Notes under the pieces: generated by a model
Databases searched by the model: none
What the model saw: only the letters and a program-made list of their open reading frames with translations
What the model was told of the DNA's origin: nothing
In this document: positions 9,791 through 20,559 of the stretch, in pieces
Position numbering within the stretch: position 1 is the stretch's first letter
Layout: each line of letters begins with the position of its first letter
Program-made: the position numbers and the translations under genes
NCBI GenBank assembly: GCA_030280995.1
Contig: JASXTE010000016.1
Location: 10,599,501 to 10,663,500 of the forward strand
DNA from: Hemileia vastatrix
Taxonomy: Eukaryota; Basidiomycota; Pucciniomycetes; Pucciniales; Zaghouaniaceae
DNA: 64,000 nucleotides
Direction: 5' to 3'

Positions 9791-10741
9791 ATGAACTGCC
9801 CTACCCCCACACCCACGCCTCCACACCCTAAAGCGGATGGGGGAATAATCACACGACAGTTTTCACGGACTTGCACGGCTTGTGAAAGCATGGAATATTT
9901 CTGTGTCGAAAGTACGGCGACTCGAGGTCCTCGCCAGAAATGCGAGTTTTGCCGTTGGCGGCGAGTGGCGTGCGATGCGTTGACGAAGAACGCGGAAATC
10001 GAAAATCGATTCACAAAAACAAAATTTTGGGTAGTTCCAAAGACTAAAAGGTGGTCGAAGACATTTGGGATGTCTCGATCGAAGATGAACAATCGGTGGG
10101 GGAAAATGATAAGGAGATGAACAACGAGATCTCAACCTGGGTAACCCAGGCCACAAGTTCGAAGCGAGGTGTCGAGGAAGAGGTCTATGAATTGGTGGAG
10201 GAGGATGAAGATGAAGTCCCTGTTCCAGGGCGGGCACCCAAGAAACGTCGGGTGGTCATCGAGGACGATGAGGAAGAGAGAGAGGTAGAAGTCGGAGTGA
10301 TGCCCAGGTTATTTCTGGAGCCTGATCCCATCTTCGAAGTAAGTTTTAATTGTTTTATTTCAACGATGAAGTTACTGATGAGTCGCGTTTTAGACATCGA
10401 ATAACCTGGAAGAGCCGATTGCGGAACCTGCGCCGGTTATACCAACTGAGGCAAACCCTCCGGCCACGGAAGTGGTTGAAGAGCCCGAAGACACCCTGGA
10501 CCAGGTGTGGTCGAAGAAACCTCGTCAAGGTCGACGAGTAAGGTTCGCCGAAGAACTATGTGGGGAGGTCAACGCTATTATTGACGCTGCTTCCTTCGAC
10601 GTGGCGGAGGAGCTCTTGGAGATTGGAGAGGTGGTTCCGGTAGGAGAGGAGGAGGTATTTGATAAATGCAGGAAGGAGATAAGGGTAGTTTTGGAGAAAA
10701 TGAAAAGATTGGTTCGAGAAAAATTAAAAGAAAAAATTTGA
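9791..10741 (+). CDS. Antisense accessory gene of element 1 (two exons, one frameshift)
   Basis: This gene lies between pol and the 3' LTR and is transcribed opposite to gag and pol. Exon 1 starts at the ATG at 9791 with a Pro/Thr-rich run. It then encodes a cysteine-rich module, CTACESMEYFC followed about 12 residues later by CEFCRWRRVAC, which resembles a small zinc-binding DNA-binding domain. Around 10050 the frame must shift by one base (likely a 1-nt deletion), after which a long acidic region with the nuclear-signal-like KKRR follows. A 55-bp intron (10339-10393, GTAAGT to TTTTAG) joins ETSNNLEEP in frame to the rest. Exon 2 ends with a basic helical tail, MKRLVREKLKEKI, and stops at 10739. 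Total is about 300 aa. Codon and GC content are clearly higher than the surroundings. A homologous tail is seen at 63963-64000 in element 2. Function unknown; a nuclear regulator is only a guess. Confidence 0.7.
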
Positions 10742-11639
10742 AAATGAAAAGGAGATGGAAAGAAGTAGAAGAAAAAATTGTATTTTAGTTTTATTTTATT
10801 TTTATTTTATTTTATTATTAGTATTATTTTTTTTTTTTTATATTGTAGGTGAATGTTGTTAATTTTACAAGATTTGAGAAAGAGAAAAAGAAGAGAAAGA
10901 AAAAAGGTTGTTTTAATTGAAGGAAGTTTTAGTGTTTTTAAAAGGAAAACTTTTATGTGAGAAAAGAGAGAGAAAAAGAAACGGTTTTGTGATTGAGATG
11001 AGTTGTTAAATTGAGGATTTTTTTTTTTTTTTTTTTTAAAGAAATTTTAGTTTGAAAAAAAAAGAGGAGAAAGAAAAGAAAGAAAAAACAAAGGGTAGAA
11101 TTTAAGAGAGTTTGAAAAGAAGATTTATTTGTTTCGAAGAATTATTATAGGGAGATTCAGGGGTTGAAGTTAAGTTCGAGGAAATGGTCGTGCCATACAG
11201 GATTTGATGATTTGAAGAAAAGAAAGTCTTCAAAAGAGAAAATAAAAAAAAAATTTTAAAAAGAAAATTTTGAAGAGAATTTTAAATTTAAGAAAAGAAT
11301 GTATTTAAAGAATTGAAAAAAGAAAAGAAGAAAATATTTAGAGAGATTTATGAGTTTTTTATTTTATTTTATTATTCTACTTTATTTTATTTTATTTTAT
11401 TTAATTTAATTTAATTTTATTTTATTTTATTTAATTTTAATTTTTATTTTATTTTATTTTTTTTTTGTTGTATTTAATTTTAATTTTGATTTTATTTTTG
11501 GTTGGTTTTGGAGGAAATTTATAGAAGGAGAAGAAAGAAAAAGAAGAGAGAAAAAAGAAAACAAGGCTAAGAAATTTAAGAGGTGTTTTAGATTTTAAAG
11601 AAAGAAAGAAAAGAAAAGAAAATTTTAAATAAAGAAATT
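10742..11639. other. Purine-rich spacer of element 1 with TTTTA repeats
   Basis: About 900 bp between the antisense gene and the pol stop. The plus strand is dominated by A and G, broken by stretches of repeated TTTTA/TTTTAT (about 10785-10830 and 11355-11460). No reading frame is convincing. The corresponding region of element 2 (63055-63960) is the same in reverse complement, so the composition is a family trait. Confidence 0.7.
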
Positions 11640-14600
11640 TTAAGGTTTTGGTTTTAAAGGATATTTCGAATGAAAAGATTTTAGGAGTTCAGGAGCATTG
11701 GAAACATTGATGGCTGGTTCCCAGGATGTTTTGTCTGAGTCATTGAGGAAGCCTTCCCATTCCACGAGGTATTGAAGTTTCCCCTTGCGTATTCTTGAAT
11801 CAAGGATACAACTTACTTCCCACTCTAGATGATCTTCTACTTCGACCGGTTCCGGAGGGGGTTGGTTCTTGCCCGGGTATATTTCTCGAGCCAGTTCCAG
11901 GAGAGATACATGGAAAACAGGGTGAATCGCCTGCCATTTAGGAGGTAACTTGAGTCGAAATGCAGTTTTAGAGACTTCAGAGTCGATTTCGAATGGTCCC
12001 AAGCGCTTTTCAGCCAGTTTCTTTGATGGTCTTGTTGTTCGGATGTTTTGTGCATCGAGCCATACTTTGTCGCCTGGTTTAAAGGAAGGAGCAGATTGTC
12101 GATGTTTGTCGGCCTGATCCTTGTATCTTCGAATTGCTGATTCCAAATTTGTTTTAAGTTCTTCTTGGAGTCGTGATATAGTTCGAAGATAATGTTCTGC
12201 AGGATGATTAGTTCCTACATGAATTGAGTTGAATCGAGGATGTCGTCCATAAATGGTTTCGAAGGGAGATTGTCGTGTCGAAGAATGAGTCGAGTTATTA
12301 TAAGCAAATTCGGCCAATGGTAACCATGTGGTCCAATCGTCTTGTTGGTAACTGACATACATTCGAAGATATTGTTCGAGGATTTGGTTAACTCTTTCTG
12401 TTTGACCATCGGTTTCAGGGTGATAGGCCGTGGAGAGATTCCTCGTGATATTGAGTTGTCGACACAGTTGGGTCCAGAATGTGGATACAAACAATGAGCC
12501 TCTATCTGAAATAATGTCATTTGGTAAGCCGTGTTTAGAAAATACATATTCTAGAAACAATTTTGACAAATCTTCTGCTGTAGCAGTAGTAGTGGTTTTA
12601 ACAAAAATAGACATTTTTGAAAATCTATCTACTATTACTAATATAGCATCAAAATCATTAGAAATAGGAAGTTGAGAAATGAAATCCATCGATAAAGATT
12701 CCCAAGGTTTAGAGGGAATAGGAAGTGGTTGAAGCAACCCATGCTTCCGGTGACGGGGAGCCTTATTCCTATTACATTCGTAACAAGCTTTTATATAGGC
12801 CTTGATTTCCTTGGTCATACCTGGCCAGAAGAAATCCCTTGCTATTAACTGGTAGGTTTTATCAACCCCAAAATGACCAGCTAACGGAGAATCATGTTGA
12901 CTATTGAAAATCCATAATTTTATCTCGTTGTTGTCGGGTATGACTACTCTACCTTCGAAGACTAATAGACCTGATTCAATACTAAATCTTTTGGCCCCTT
13001 GCTTCGAGAGTATTTTGTCTTTTAACCCTAAACAATAATCGTCCTTCGACTGAGCTTCGAGGATGTTGGATAGTGGATTTCGAAAAGATTGAATTGTCAT
13101 AGAATTAAGTTGATGAGTTGTTAACATTGATTTATTGAAGATTGATTGCACATTTGCTGGGTTCTTGTCAGCAAATGCGTCCCCCCGCTGTGGGTAAACG
13201 TCGTCCCGACGTGACAAGATATCTGGGACAATGCAGTTTTTTCCTGGGCGATAGGAAATAGAGAAAGAAAATTCAGACAAAAGTTCAGCCCACCTGGCTT
13301 GACGCCTGGTTAACACTTTAGAAGACATGAAGTATTTCAAAGCATTGTGATCAGTTAAAATTTGAAAAGGACTATCTAGGCTGAGAAGAAAAGAACGCCA
13401 TTTTTTAAGACAATGGATAATAGCTAAAAGCTCTTTGTCATGAATTTCATAATTTAATTCCGCGGCTATGAGTTTGCGTGACTCAAAAGCAACAGGATGA
13501 AACAAATTTGTTTCAGGATTTAATTGGGAGATGACCCCTGCAATAGCATAATCGCTCGCATCTGTCTCAACTATTGTCGAGGCCGAAGGATCAAAATGCC
13601 GAAGAATTGGGGCTGTGGTGAACGCCGTTTTTAGTGCTTCGAATTCCTTTCGCGCTGTAGAAGTAAAAACAAAAGGAATATCTTTTCTAAGAAGAGAAGT
13701 AAGATTGGAAATAGTTTTAGAGTAATCTTTAATAAATCTTCTATAGAAGTTTGCAAAACCCAAAAATCCTTGGAGTGATTTAATGTTTTTGGGCTCAGGC
13801 CATTCCAGGATTTTCTGGACTTTTTTGTCATCCATGACTAAACCGTCAGTGGACAACGTAAACCCCAAAAAATCAATTGATTTGAGGTGGAATTTGCATT
13901 TATTATGCTTGGCGTAGAGACCATGATCTCGAAGACGATTTAGGACCTGTCGAACATGATGAATATGTTCATCCAGTGTTTTCGAGAATATTAAAATATC
14001 ATCTAAATAGACGACTACAAATTGTTCAACAACATCTTGAAAGATATCATTAACAAAAGTTTGAAAAGTTGAAGGTGCGTTACATAATCCAAAAGGCATA
14101 ACTAAATATTCAAAACTACCAAATCTAGTGCGCATTGCAGTCAGTGGTTCATGACCTTCCGCAATGCGAATAAGATTGTAAGCGCCTCTAAGATCAATTT
14201 TAGAAAAGAAATTAGCACCATTGAAAAGGGTAAGAAGTAATGACATAGGAGGAACAGGATATGCATTTTTCTTTGTGACTGTGTTGAGTTGTCTATAGTC
14301 AACACACAACCTAAGACTACCGTCCTTCTTTTTTACAAAGAGGACTGGGGAGCCGGTTGGAGATTTACTGGCTCTGATGAAACCTTTGGCTACATTCTCT
14401 GCAATGTAGTCTTGAAGAACTTGAGATTCGTCCTTTGATAGAGAATAGACAGGACCTGCCGGAGGTACTGGGCCTATTAACTCTATTTGATGGTCGTAGG
14501 GTCGATGAGGTGGTAACTTATCGGCCTTGCGGATTGAGAAAACATCGAGGAAATCGTGGTAGATTTCCGGTAGAGTTGATTTAATGGCTTCAACGTTGAT

Positions 14601-15295
14601 TTGGTCATCCTCTTCATCTTTGAGAGAATCTGTCGAGGTGATACCTGTATTGAGAGAGCATAATTCGATTACTTCGAGGCAATTTAAATCCTCTTCGAGT
14701 GAAGTCATCGAGCTAGAAGGGTTAGCCAATTGCTCATTTAAAGAAGGTACAGATGCTTGCAAGTCATCTGGCAGTGATTTGTCCTCTAGCAGGACGTTTT
14801 CAGGCGGGTTGTTTAACTCCCTATTGACCTGCATTAAAGAATCAGAAATATACTTAGAGCGTGGGGTGATCAATCCCTGGGTCCAATCAATTTCGGGATT
14901 CCAATACGTTAAAAAGTCATGGCCAAGAATGGTATCGTCCATCCTTGGGGCGTCCAAGACTGATAATTCCCACTCGAAGGGGGGAAAATTCGGAAAGTTG
15001 AAAACCCATAAAACTTTCTTACTTACCCAATATTTGGGTTCCTCTGATTCAACCAAATAGATGGGAGTTCGATCGATATCTGTAAATGTTAGTTGAAGCT
15101 TCTAGGCAAAAGATAAACTAACAAAAGAAATTGAAGCTCCAGAGTCTATAAGACAACTGAAGGGGATATCCTCCTTAAAAAGAATCAATCTCAAGCGGTT
15201 TAAGGCAACTCCAGTCCTTAAGACATGGAGGTTCTGTGCACTGGGAGAGATAAGATAGTTTGCTTTGCACACAAGTAAACTATCTACTAGTTTTT
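11640..15295 (-). pseudogene. pol: Element 1 Pol polyprotein (-1 frame, one in-frame TAG)
   Basis: Retrotransposon polyprotein for proteolysis, reverse transcription and integration. It is entered by -1 frameshift at the gag stop. The protease motif LIDSGAS lies at about 15135-15155. A TAG at 15102-15104 then interrupts the frame; the sister copy has AAG (Lys) there. From 15056 down, 1138 codons are open. They encode RT with YLDD (about residue 349 of that part), RNase H with TDASDY (about 499), the integrase zinc-binding HHCC region (about 722-762, CYEC), and the DDE core with VDRFSKM (about 815) and TDGQTERVNQ (about 889). They end in a chromodomain (about 1072-1135, YLVEWEGF). Length and domain order are normal for a chromovirus. 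The single stop probably silences Pol unless it is read through. Confidence 0.95.
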
Positions 15296-15296
15296 T
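15254..15296 (-). promoter_or_regulatory. Programmed -1 frameshift signal between gag and pol
   Basis: On the minus strand the last gag codons read TCA AAA AAC TAG, giving the slippery heptamer A AAA AAC (15296-15290) directly before the stop. After a spacer of 5 bases comes an 8-bp stem, GATAGTTT (15284-15277) with AAACTATC (15261-15254), and a 15-nt loop. The -1 frame is open from here into the protease motif, and pol is in exactly that frame. The heptamer, the spacer and a 7-bp version of the stem are kept in element 2 at 50600-50645. Confidence 0.8.
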
Positions 15297-16474
15297 GACT
15301 TCGAACTAGTACCTTCTCTTTCCTTCAACTTTACACAGTCTTCCAACTTGTGCTTACCCCCACAATACATACATAACCCATTATCTGCTCTTCTCTTCCT
15401 CTCAGCTTCTTTAAGTTCCCCTTTACGATCCAGTACTTTACTGATATCGCCTGGGGTTGAGCCTTTTGGTCGAGTTTTATCCTTTCCCTTATTGGGTTTG
15501 GATTGAGTTGAGGAGGATTGATTTGGTCGTGGGTGTGAAGAAGGTCCCGATTTAAAATTTAGGCCTTGAGATTTGTTGGCATATCGACGATGTTGAAGTT
15601 GTCCTTGATAAACGCCGTCAAGTTCGAGGGTTCGATCCATTAAATCCGTTAAAGTAGTCATCTTCTGACCGTGAAGATTTAATTGATCCAGAAATCTTGA
15701 AGGAAGTCCTTTCTTGAAATGATACTTAAGGGCAGCATCATTCCAACCTACTCGAGTTTGAAGTGCTCTGAAGTTCGAGATATATTCAGAGGCTTTACCA
15801 TTATCACTCATGCGAAGAAAATCAAGTTCAATTTCTGCGTTGTCCGTTTCATTAGGATCCCCAAACAACGTAAAAAGTTGGTCTTCGAACTTTTCCCAAT
15901 TATTGATAAGTAAGTGGGTTTCTGTCGAAGAAAGCATGAGTAGATAAGGTTTGAACCATCTTGCTGCTTTCCCGGCTAGGAATGAAGAAGCGTAAACAAC
16001 CTTTGATCGGTCGCTGTTAAAGGTTCGAGGGTCATTATGGAACAGTAGCTTGCAGGTTTGCAAGAAGGGTCGCAATCTGTCGGGGTGATCTCCGTCGAAT
16101 TTGTCAGGAGATTTCATAGAAGGAGTTTTGAACTTAGATCCCTCTGAAGAGGTTGGATTTGAAAGGGTTTTCATAAAAAGTCTCATGAAATCTTCCAGAG
16201 AGTTAGATGGTCCCGGTTCTGAGGATTGGCCAGAAGGGTGATTGGCAGGGGCGGATGGTGCCTCATGCATTGTATCCTCTCCTTCTTCTTCATCACTAGA
16301 ATCCTCAAAATCTTGTGGAATGTCTTCTACAGATTGAACTGAGTGTTGCCGTTCCCTAAGGTCGAGTGGTTCCAAAGAGTGAGTGCGAGAAACAGACCTT
16401 GTGGCTGTTGGCCTGCCTCTAGCGCGAGCTCTAGTAGTAGCGCCCGTAGGAGGAGTGCGTTGAACAGGTGCCAT
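15287..16474 (-). CDS. gag: Element 1 Gag
   Basis: Capsid/nucleocapsid protein, 395 aa, intact. The N-terminal 120 residues are low-complexity with Arg-rich and acidic parts (SSDEEEGEDTMHEAP). A retrotransposon gag domain follows at about 125-300, with FLAGKAARWFKPYL and LFTLFGDPNETDNAEIELDF. Near the C terminus lies one zinc knuckle, CMYCGGKHKLEDC (CX2CX3HX4C). The ATG at 16474 is the first in the transcript after the primer site and matches the start of the sister copy at 49422. The stop overlaps the frameshift signal. The gag core resembles gag proteins I know from rust-fungus Gypsy elements. Confidence 0.95.
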   Translation of the reverse strand: MAPVQRTPPTGATTRARARGRPTATRSVSRTHSLEPLDLRERQHSVQSVEDIPQDFEDSSDEEEGEDTMHEAPSAPANHPSGQSSEPGPSNSLEDFMRLFMKTLSNPTSSEGSKFKTPSMKSPDKFDGDHPDRLRPFLQTCKLLFHNDPRTFNSDRSKVVYASSFLAGKAARWFKPYLLMLSSTETHLLINNWEKFEDQLFTLFGDPNETDNAEIELDFLRMSDNGKASEYISNFRALQTRVGWNDAALKYHFKKGLPSRFLDQLNLHGQKMTTLTDLMDRTLELDGVYQGQLQHRRYANKSQGLNFKSGPSSHPRPNQSSSTQSKPNKGKDKTRPKGSTPGDISKVLDRKGELKEAERKRRADNGLCMYCGGKHKLEDCVKLKEREGTSSKSKN

Positions 16475-16532
16475 TTAAAATTTTTAGAAGCACCTAAAAA
16501 AGACGTAGTAGTGCAAAGAATGAGAACTACGG

Positions 16533-16546
16533 AGAATTAAATTATA
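16533..16546 (-). promoter_or_regulatory. Self-priming primer-binding site of element 1
   Basis: One base inside the 5' LTR, the minus strand reads TATAATTTAATTCT. This is perfectly complementary over 14 nt to AGAATTAAATTATA within the same LTR (minus strand, 16884-16871), which lies about 36 nt downstream of the TATA box, where transcription should start. No tRNA-like primer site (TGG...) is present. This is the arrangement known from Tf1 and sushi-type elements. Confidence 0.75.
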
Positions 16547-16547
16547 C

Positions 16548-17320
16548 TGTCACCGGACGACCTACGCACAAGGTCGAGGATGTTCCTGAAAGTGAGATGA
16601 GGGATTTAGAAACTTCTTCGAAGCACAGAGGAATGATTTGAGGAAATTATTCGAAGTTCACTCGAAGTAATAGCTATAGGTTTGAGGTTTGTTCGAGAAG
16701 AATTATAAACTAGTTCCAAGGTAATAATAATTCTTAAAATCTCACGAAGGGTTGGAAACTCAATAGTCAAAGATTTAGGATTTAGAAATGAATATTGAGA
16801 AGGTAAAAGAAAGATACAATAACAATGTTTTAACTTTTAAGGTTTTCCACTATTAATGTAAATACGATATTATAATTTAATTCTAAGGAATATCGAACCA
16901 AATACCCAACTCCTTTTATATCCTTTGTTCCTCCTCGCATTGACCTCCCTTCCATCGCAGTATGCCCATTCCATTGACCATTACTAACATACACTTAGAC
17001 CCTCTTCACTAAATATCCGTCCATGCTCAATATACCCCTTTTTAATTAATTAACAAAACTTTAATGAAAAAACTACTACTGTACTATTTCGTTGATCCTA
17101 GCGCTGTGCGTCGCTTATTGAAAAGGACTAAGGTACCCTATTGGGAGATTGACTAATTTAGATTTAGAGTTTAGGCTAGCGCAGTTAAATAGTAAGTACA
17201 CAAAGGAAAAATCGCAGTTGCTATGGAGAATTGCTTTCTGCGCTTCGAGTATAGATGTAGGACTCGATATTATTGATTTATTGAGTTAATTTCGCCTCGA
17301 GTGTCACGTGGCGCGTGACA
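16548..17320 (-). repeat. Element 1 5' LTR
   Basis: 773-bp LTR, TGTCAC to GTGACA in element orientation. The TATA box is TATAAAA at 16920-16914 on the minus strand, and the predicted transcript start is near 16884. It is followed on the outside by the TSD at 17321-17325. Confidence 0.95.
16914..16920 (-). promoter_or_regulatory. TATA box in element 1 5' LTR
   Basis: TATAAAA on the minus strand, followed after about 36 nt by the AGAATTAAATTATA block. The identical arrangement is kept in the diverged LTR of element 2 (48964-48970 and 48999-49012). Confidence 0.7.
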
Positions 17321-17325
17321 TTATT

Positions 17326-17566
17326 ACTCAATTCTAAGGGGGATTAACAGTAGAAAAAATGGGGATAATCATGACATTAAACTACATGAAATCCCCATTC
17401 AAAAATAACCAATATTGACTGAGAAACCACTTAAAAACCAAAAAAAGGGCGTGAGATGTGGGGTAACTACCTGAAGTCCTTGCCAGGCACATGCAGGGGT
17501 AAATCCTTGACTAATTTAGGCAAATTTAAGCATGGTTGTGAATTAAAGTGACAAGCTTTAATTTAT
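17326..17566 (-). repeat. LTR-A copy 2, second part
   Basis: Reverse complement matches 1-230 (for example gtcaaggatttacccgtgca at 56-75 with its counterpart at 17501-17520). Together with 8335-8904 it rebuilds one LTR-A copy once element 1 and one TTATT are removed. Confidence 0.7.
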
Positions 17567-18250
17567 TAATGAAATTAGTGCATATAATAAGGTCAATGCA
17601 CCTATAATTAAATTAGGACACTAAATAAGTGCCTGTTGCCTATTTTAGCATGTTTCCCCACAGTTAGTGTAGAATTTGGGGTAGTTATAGTGTGAAAAAT
17701 TTAACTTTGCTATAAATGAAGCTATTCACACAGTAAAAATGCAGGCAGCATGTGGCCAGTACACAGAAGCCAGAAGCCATTTCTGGCATAAAAAACACCA
17801 AATTTTAAAAGTGTTGTTTTTATGCATTTGAGTAGCCAAATCAATATTTCTAATTAAGAAAACTTGATTTTTTAAAGCAAAATTTTTAATATTATTATAT
17901 TTAAAGCGCATATAGTCAACTTTTAAGTGATTTAAAGCACATTTCTTTTTTTTCACATAAAACAATAAAAACAACAGCTTTAAGTCTACTTAAAAATTAT
18001 TTAGCCTTATTTTTAAGGTTCTTAATATTACCCTAATATATTTCAATCTGATATTAAGTACAAAAGACTTATAAAAGGTGGATATGTGTGTGTATATAAG
18101 GTGTTATAACAGCATATATTGTATTTTATCATAATTTTTACTTATGTATACAACTTGTGTACTTCTATTTATTTTTCCCATGTATAGTCCATTTTTTTAA
18201 AATAGATTATAAGTAAATTTTACTTAGCTTTGGGGATATTGAGGCTTACA
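17567..18250 (-). mobile_element. Probable 3' LTR of relic element 5
   Basis: AT-rich non-coding stretch whose right end, gatattgaggcttaca, matches the LTR end of element 4 (gatatttaggctgaca). It is followed by a polypurine-like (in element orientation) block and the element 5 pol relic. The left boundary is not clear. Confidence 0.45.
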
Positions 18251-20210
18251 CTTGCCCACCCAAAAAAAACAATAAAAAATGTTAAGTTATACACTTTTTT
18301 TATTTTATTTTATTTTTCAGGTATTCAGAAAATTCTGTAGCATTAAAGATTAATTCTTTAAAGGAATAAAACATAATAAAATATTACAAGTACTTGTTTT
18401 TAACCCCTCAGCTTTTTGAACAGAAATTTATTTCTGTTTAAATTCTTTAAAAAGGGAGGATAGATTTGAAATTTCTTTTTCAGGTATCCACTTATCAAAT
18501 TCATTTTATTTTCCCTTAAATCTTAAAAAATACTCAGTTCCTTTCTCTTTAGTAAGGAATCTTTTCTTGAGTGTTTTTTAAAGCTCTTCTTTTTCCACAA
18601 TTTCTTCAGGTTGCTTTTTAGGTCTTCCTCTTCTTTTTGGAAATAAGTCAGGATCATTTGCATGGTAAGGTTTTAATAATGAGATAGGGAAAACTGGATG
18701 TTTCCTATCATATGTGTCATACAATATGACTTACACAGCATTATTAACAAAAATTTTGTTGACTACAAAAGTTCCTGCAAAGGATCCTTCAATTTAATAT
18801 TACCTTGTAAGTTAAAATGTAGTGTTGAAATTAGGACTTTGTCTCCTTTTTTGAATTCAAATTCTTTATGAGATTTATCCCACCTTTTCTTTTTATATTC
18901 AGATTCTCTTTGGATGCACTCTTCTGCATGCTTTCTACACATTTGTTTCATATGAATAAAGGATTTAGTACCAGGTTGTAGATCTAACCTTGGTAATTTG
19001 TTTAAATGATTCACTGGGGTATTGTGTACATATCTCAGCCAAATTTCAAATGGTTTTTTCTCAGTTACAGAATGATTTTTGCTATTATGAGAAAATTCAA
19101 GGCCAGGAATTAATTTTACCCAGTCATGTGTGAATTTCTCTTTTTTTTGTATTCTAATCCAAAGGCACAATATCTTTTGATCATATCTTCCAGATTCTGT
19201 ATCATTCTTTCAGCCAGCCCATAAGTTTGGGGATGGTGTGCTGTAGAAAATATTAATTGACAACCTGATACTTCCATAAAAGATGTCAAAAACTCTGAAG
19301 TAAATTTAGGGTCTTTTTCAGAGATTATGGCTTTGGGGAAGCCAGCAGTATTCATCATTTGAGTCTACCAGAGCAATGCCAAGTATTTTGCAGATACCTC
19401 TCTATGGGTAGGGATAAATTTACACATTTTTGTTAGTCTATCCACAATTACCCAGAAAGAATTGAAACTTTCTTTTCCTGCTAATGGAAATCCAGTTACA
19501 AAATCCATGTTTATAATTTTTTATGGAGCTTTTGGATGCTCTATTTGTTGTAACAGCCCAGCTCTATTCCCAGTTAATCTTTTTTATTTCTGACAAGAGT
19601 CACATGTGTGTATGTATTTTTGTACATCTTCTTTCATGTTTATCCACCAGGCTGTATTTTTAACTCTAGTTAATGTTTTTTTCAAATAAAAATGACCAGT
19701 TAAGATGTCATCATGACAAGTACTTAACATTAACTCTTTCATAGAAGGTGGAATAACTATGACATTGCTTAGGTTTTTTCTGTAATATATGTATCCATCT
19801 TCAATTTAAAGTTTATCATTTTCCAATGCAGTTTTATACTTTGGTGGTAAGGTTTTAATTAATGCACTCATCAAGGCATTAGTTGGATCATTTAAAATGG
19901 TAGATAATTTAGACAAATATTTATCAGATGGATAATTTTCTAATATATTTTACATAAATTCTTCGTCTAAATCTGCTATATAAATCCCAAATATATGTAT
20001 TACCTCATTTTCAGGTACATAAGCTGGGCTGTCAGTATTGTTTGGAAAAGGGATTCTGGATAGTAAATCCACATTGGAATACAATTTTCCTGCTCTATGA
20101 GTGATTGTCATTCTTCCTCTTTACTCTTGTGCAGCTAGTTACCATCTAAAAATGTGCCTATTAGGTGTTTTCATGTTTAGTTGTGATTCTGTAGTTCTAT
20201 CCTTTTTGCC
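18251..20210 (-). pseudogene. Element 5: truncated Gypsy pol relic (integrase to chromodomain)
   Basis: Minus-strand relic of the element 3/4 family. The open pieces are 19358-19116 (integrase core: PKAIISEKDPKFTSEF, TAHHPQTYGLAERMIQ) and 19170-18763 (FTHDWVKLIPGLEFSHNS, KGDKVLISTLHFNLQGN), with degraded chromodomain sequence at 18420-18660. Upstream parts to about 20210 match the RNase H-integrase junction of element 4 at 54800-56560. Compared with element 4 there are stops and frame changes, and the integrase core reads SEKD where element 4 has SDRD, so the second acidic residue is replaced by Glu. Everything upstream of RNase H is missing, so it is a 5'-truncated or rearranged copy. Confidence 0.8.
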
Positions 20211-20559
20211 TATAGAAGGCCTCTAAATCTGGCTTTTTTCTTTCATTCAATTCTGAATTTACACATTATATTTTATATAAAACAAATTTACTTATTACTA
20301 CTATTTACCATCTTAGTATTTACTTCTGCATATTTCTAAGGCTTTAAAATAATAATAATAACTATTTTTACCTCTTCCTTGAGTAATATCTTATAAAGAA
20401 CTAAATACGTACACAATTTTGTAATCTTGAGTCTTCTTTCACCTATTACTGTTGTTGGACCTTTGATACTTCTTCTAGACCAAAAGAACCCTTCTGACAA
20501 GAAGAATATACATAATTAATTAGGGAAAGATTAAGGTCTGGTTTGTATGAACAGTCAAT
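20211..20559. other. Junction stretch without clear feature
   Basis: Between relic element 5 (minus) and relic element B (plus). AT-rich; no family match recognised. Confidence 0.4.

Larger units (their letters stand above)
8910..17320 (-). mobile_element. Element 1: nearly complete Ty3/Gypsy chromovirus, TSD TTATT
   Basis: An 8411-bp LTR retrotransposon in minus orientation. Both LTRs are 773 bp, start TGTCAC and end GTGACA (the inner end of the left LTR is GAGACA). The 5-bp duplication TTATT lies at 8905-8909 and 17321-17325. I see about four differences between the LTRs, which points to a fairly recent insertion. In element order it holds the 5' LTR, a self-priming site, gag, a -1 frameshift signal, pol with protease, RT, RNase H, integrase and chromodomain, a 900-bp purine-rich stretch, an antisense gene and the 3' LTR. 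One stop codon in the protease is the only obvious lesion. Confidence 0.95.

Noticed and set aside
10031..10050. A 20-bp GT...AG intron joining the two frames of the antisense gene in exact phase
   Set aside because: Too short for a spliceosomal intron. A one-base frameshift explains the break more simply.
14584..15060. A 158-aa plus-strand frame opposite the start of pol in element 1 (also at 50895-51299 in element 2)
   Set aside because: It is a shadow of the conserved pol frame on the other strand, with Ser-rich composition that follows from it. It has no start context or intron like the real antisense gene.
17726..17974. An 82-aa minus-strand frame between LTR-A and element 5
   Set aside because: Low-complexity Lys/Asn/Phe composition in an AT-rich LTR-like stretch, no homology recognised.
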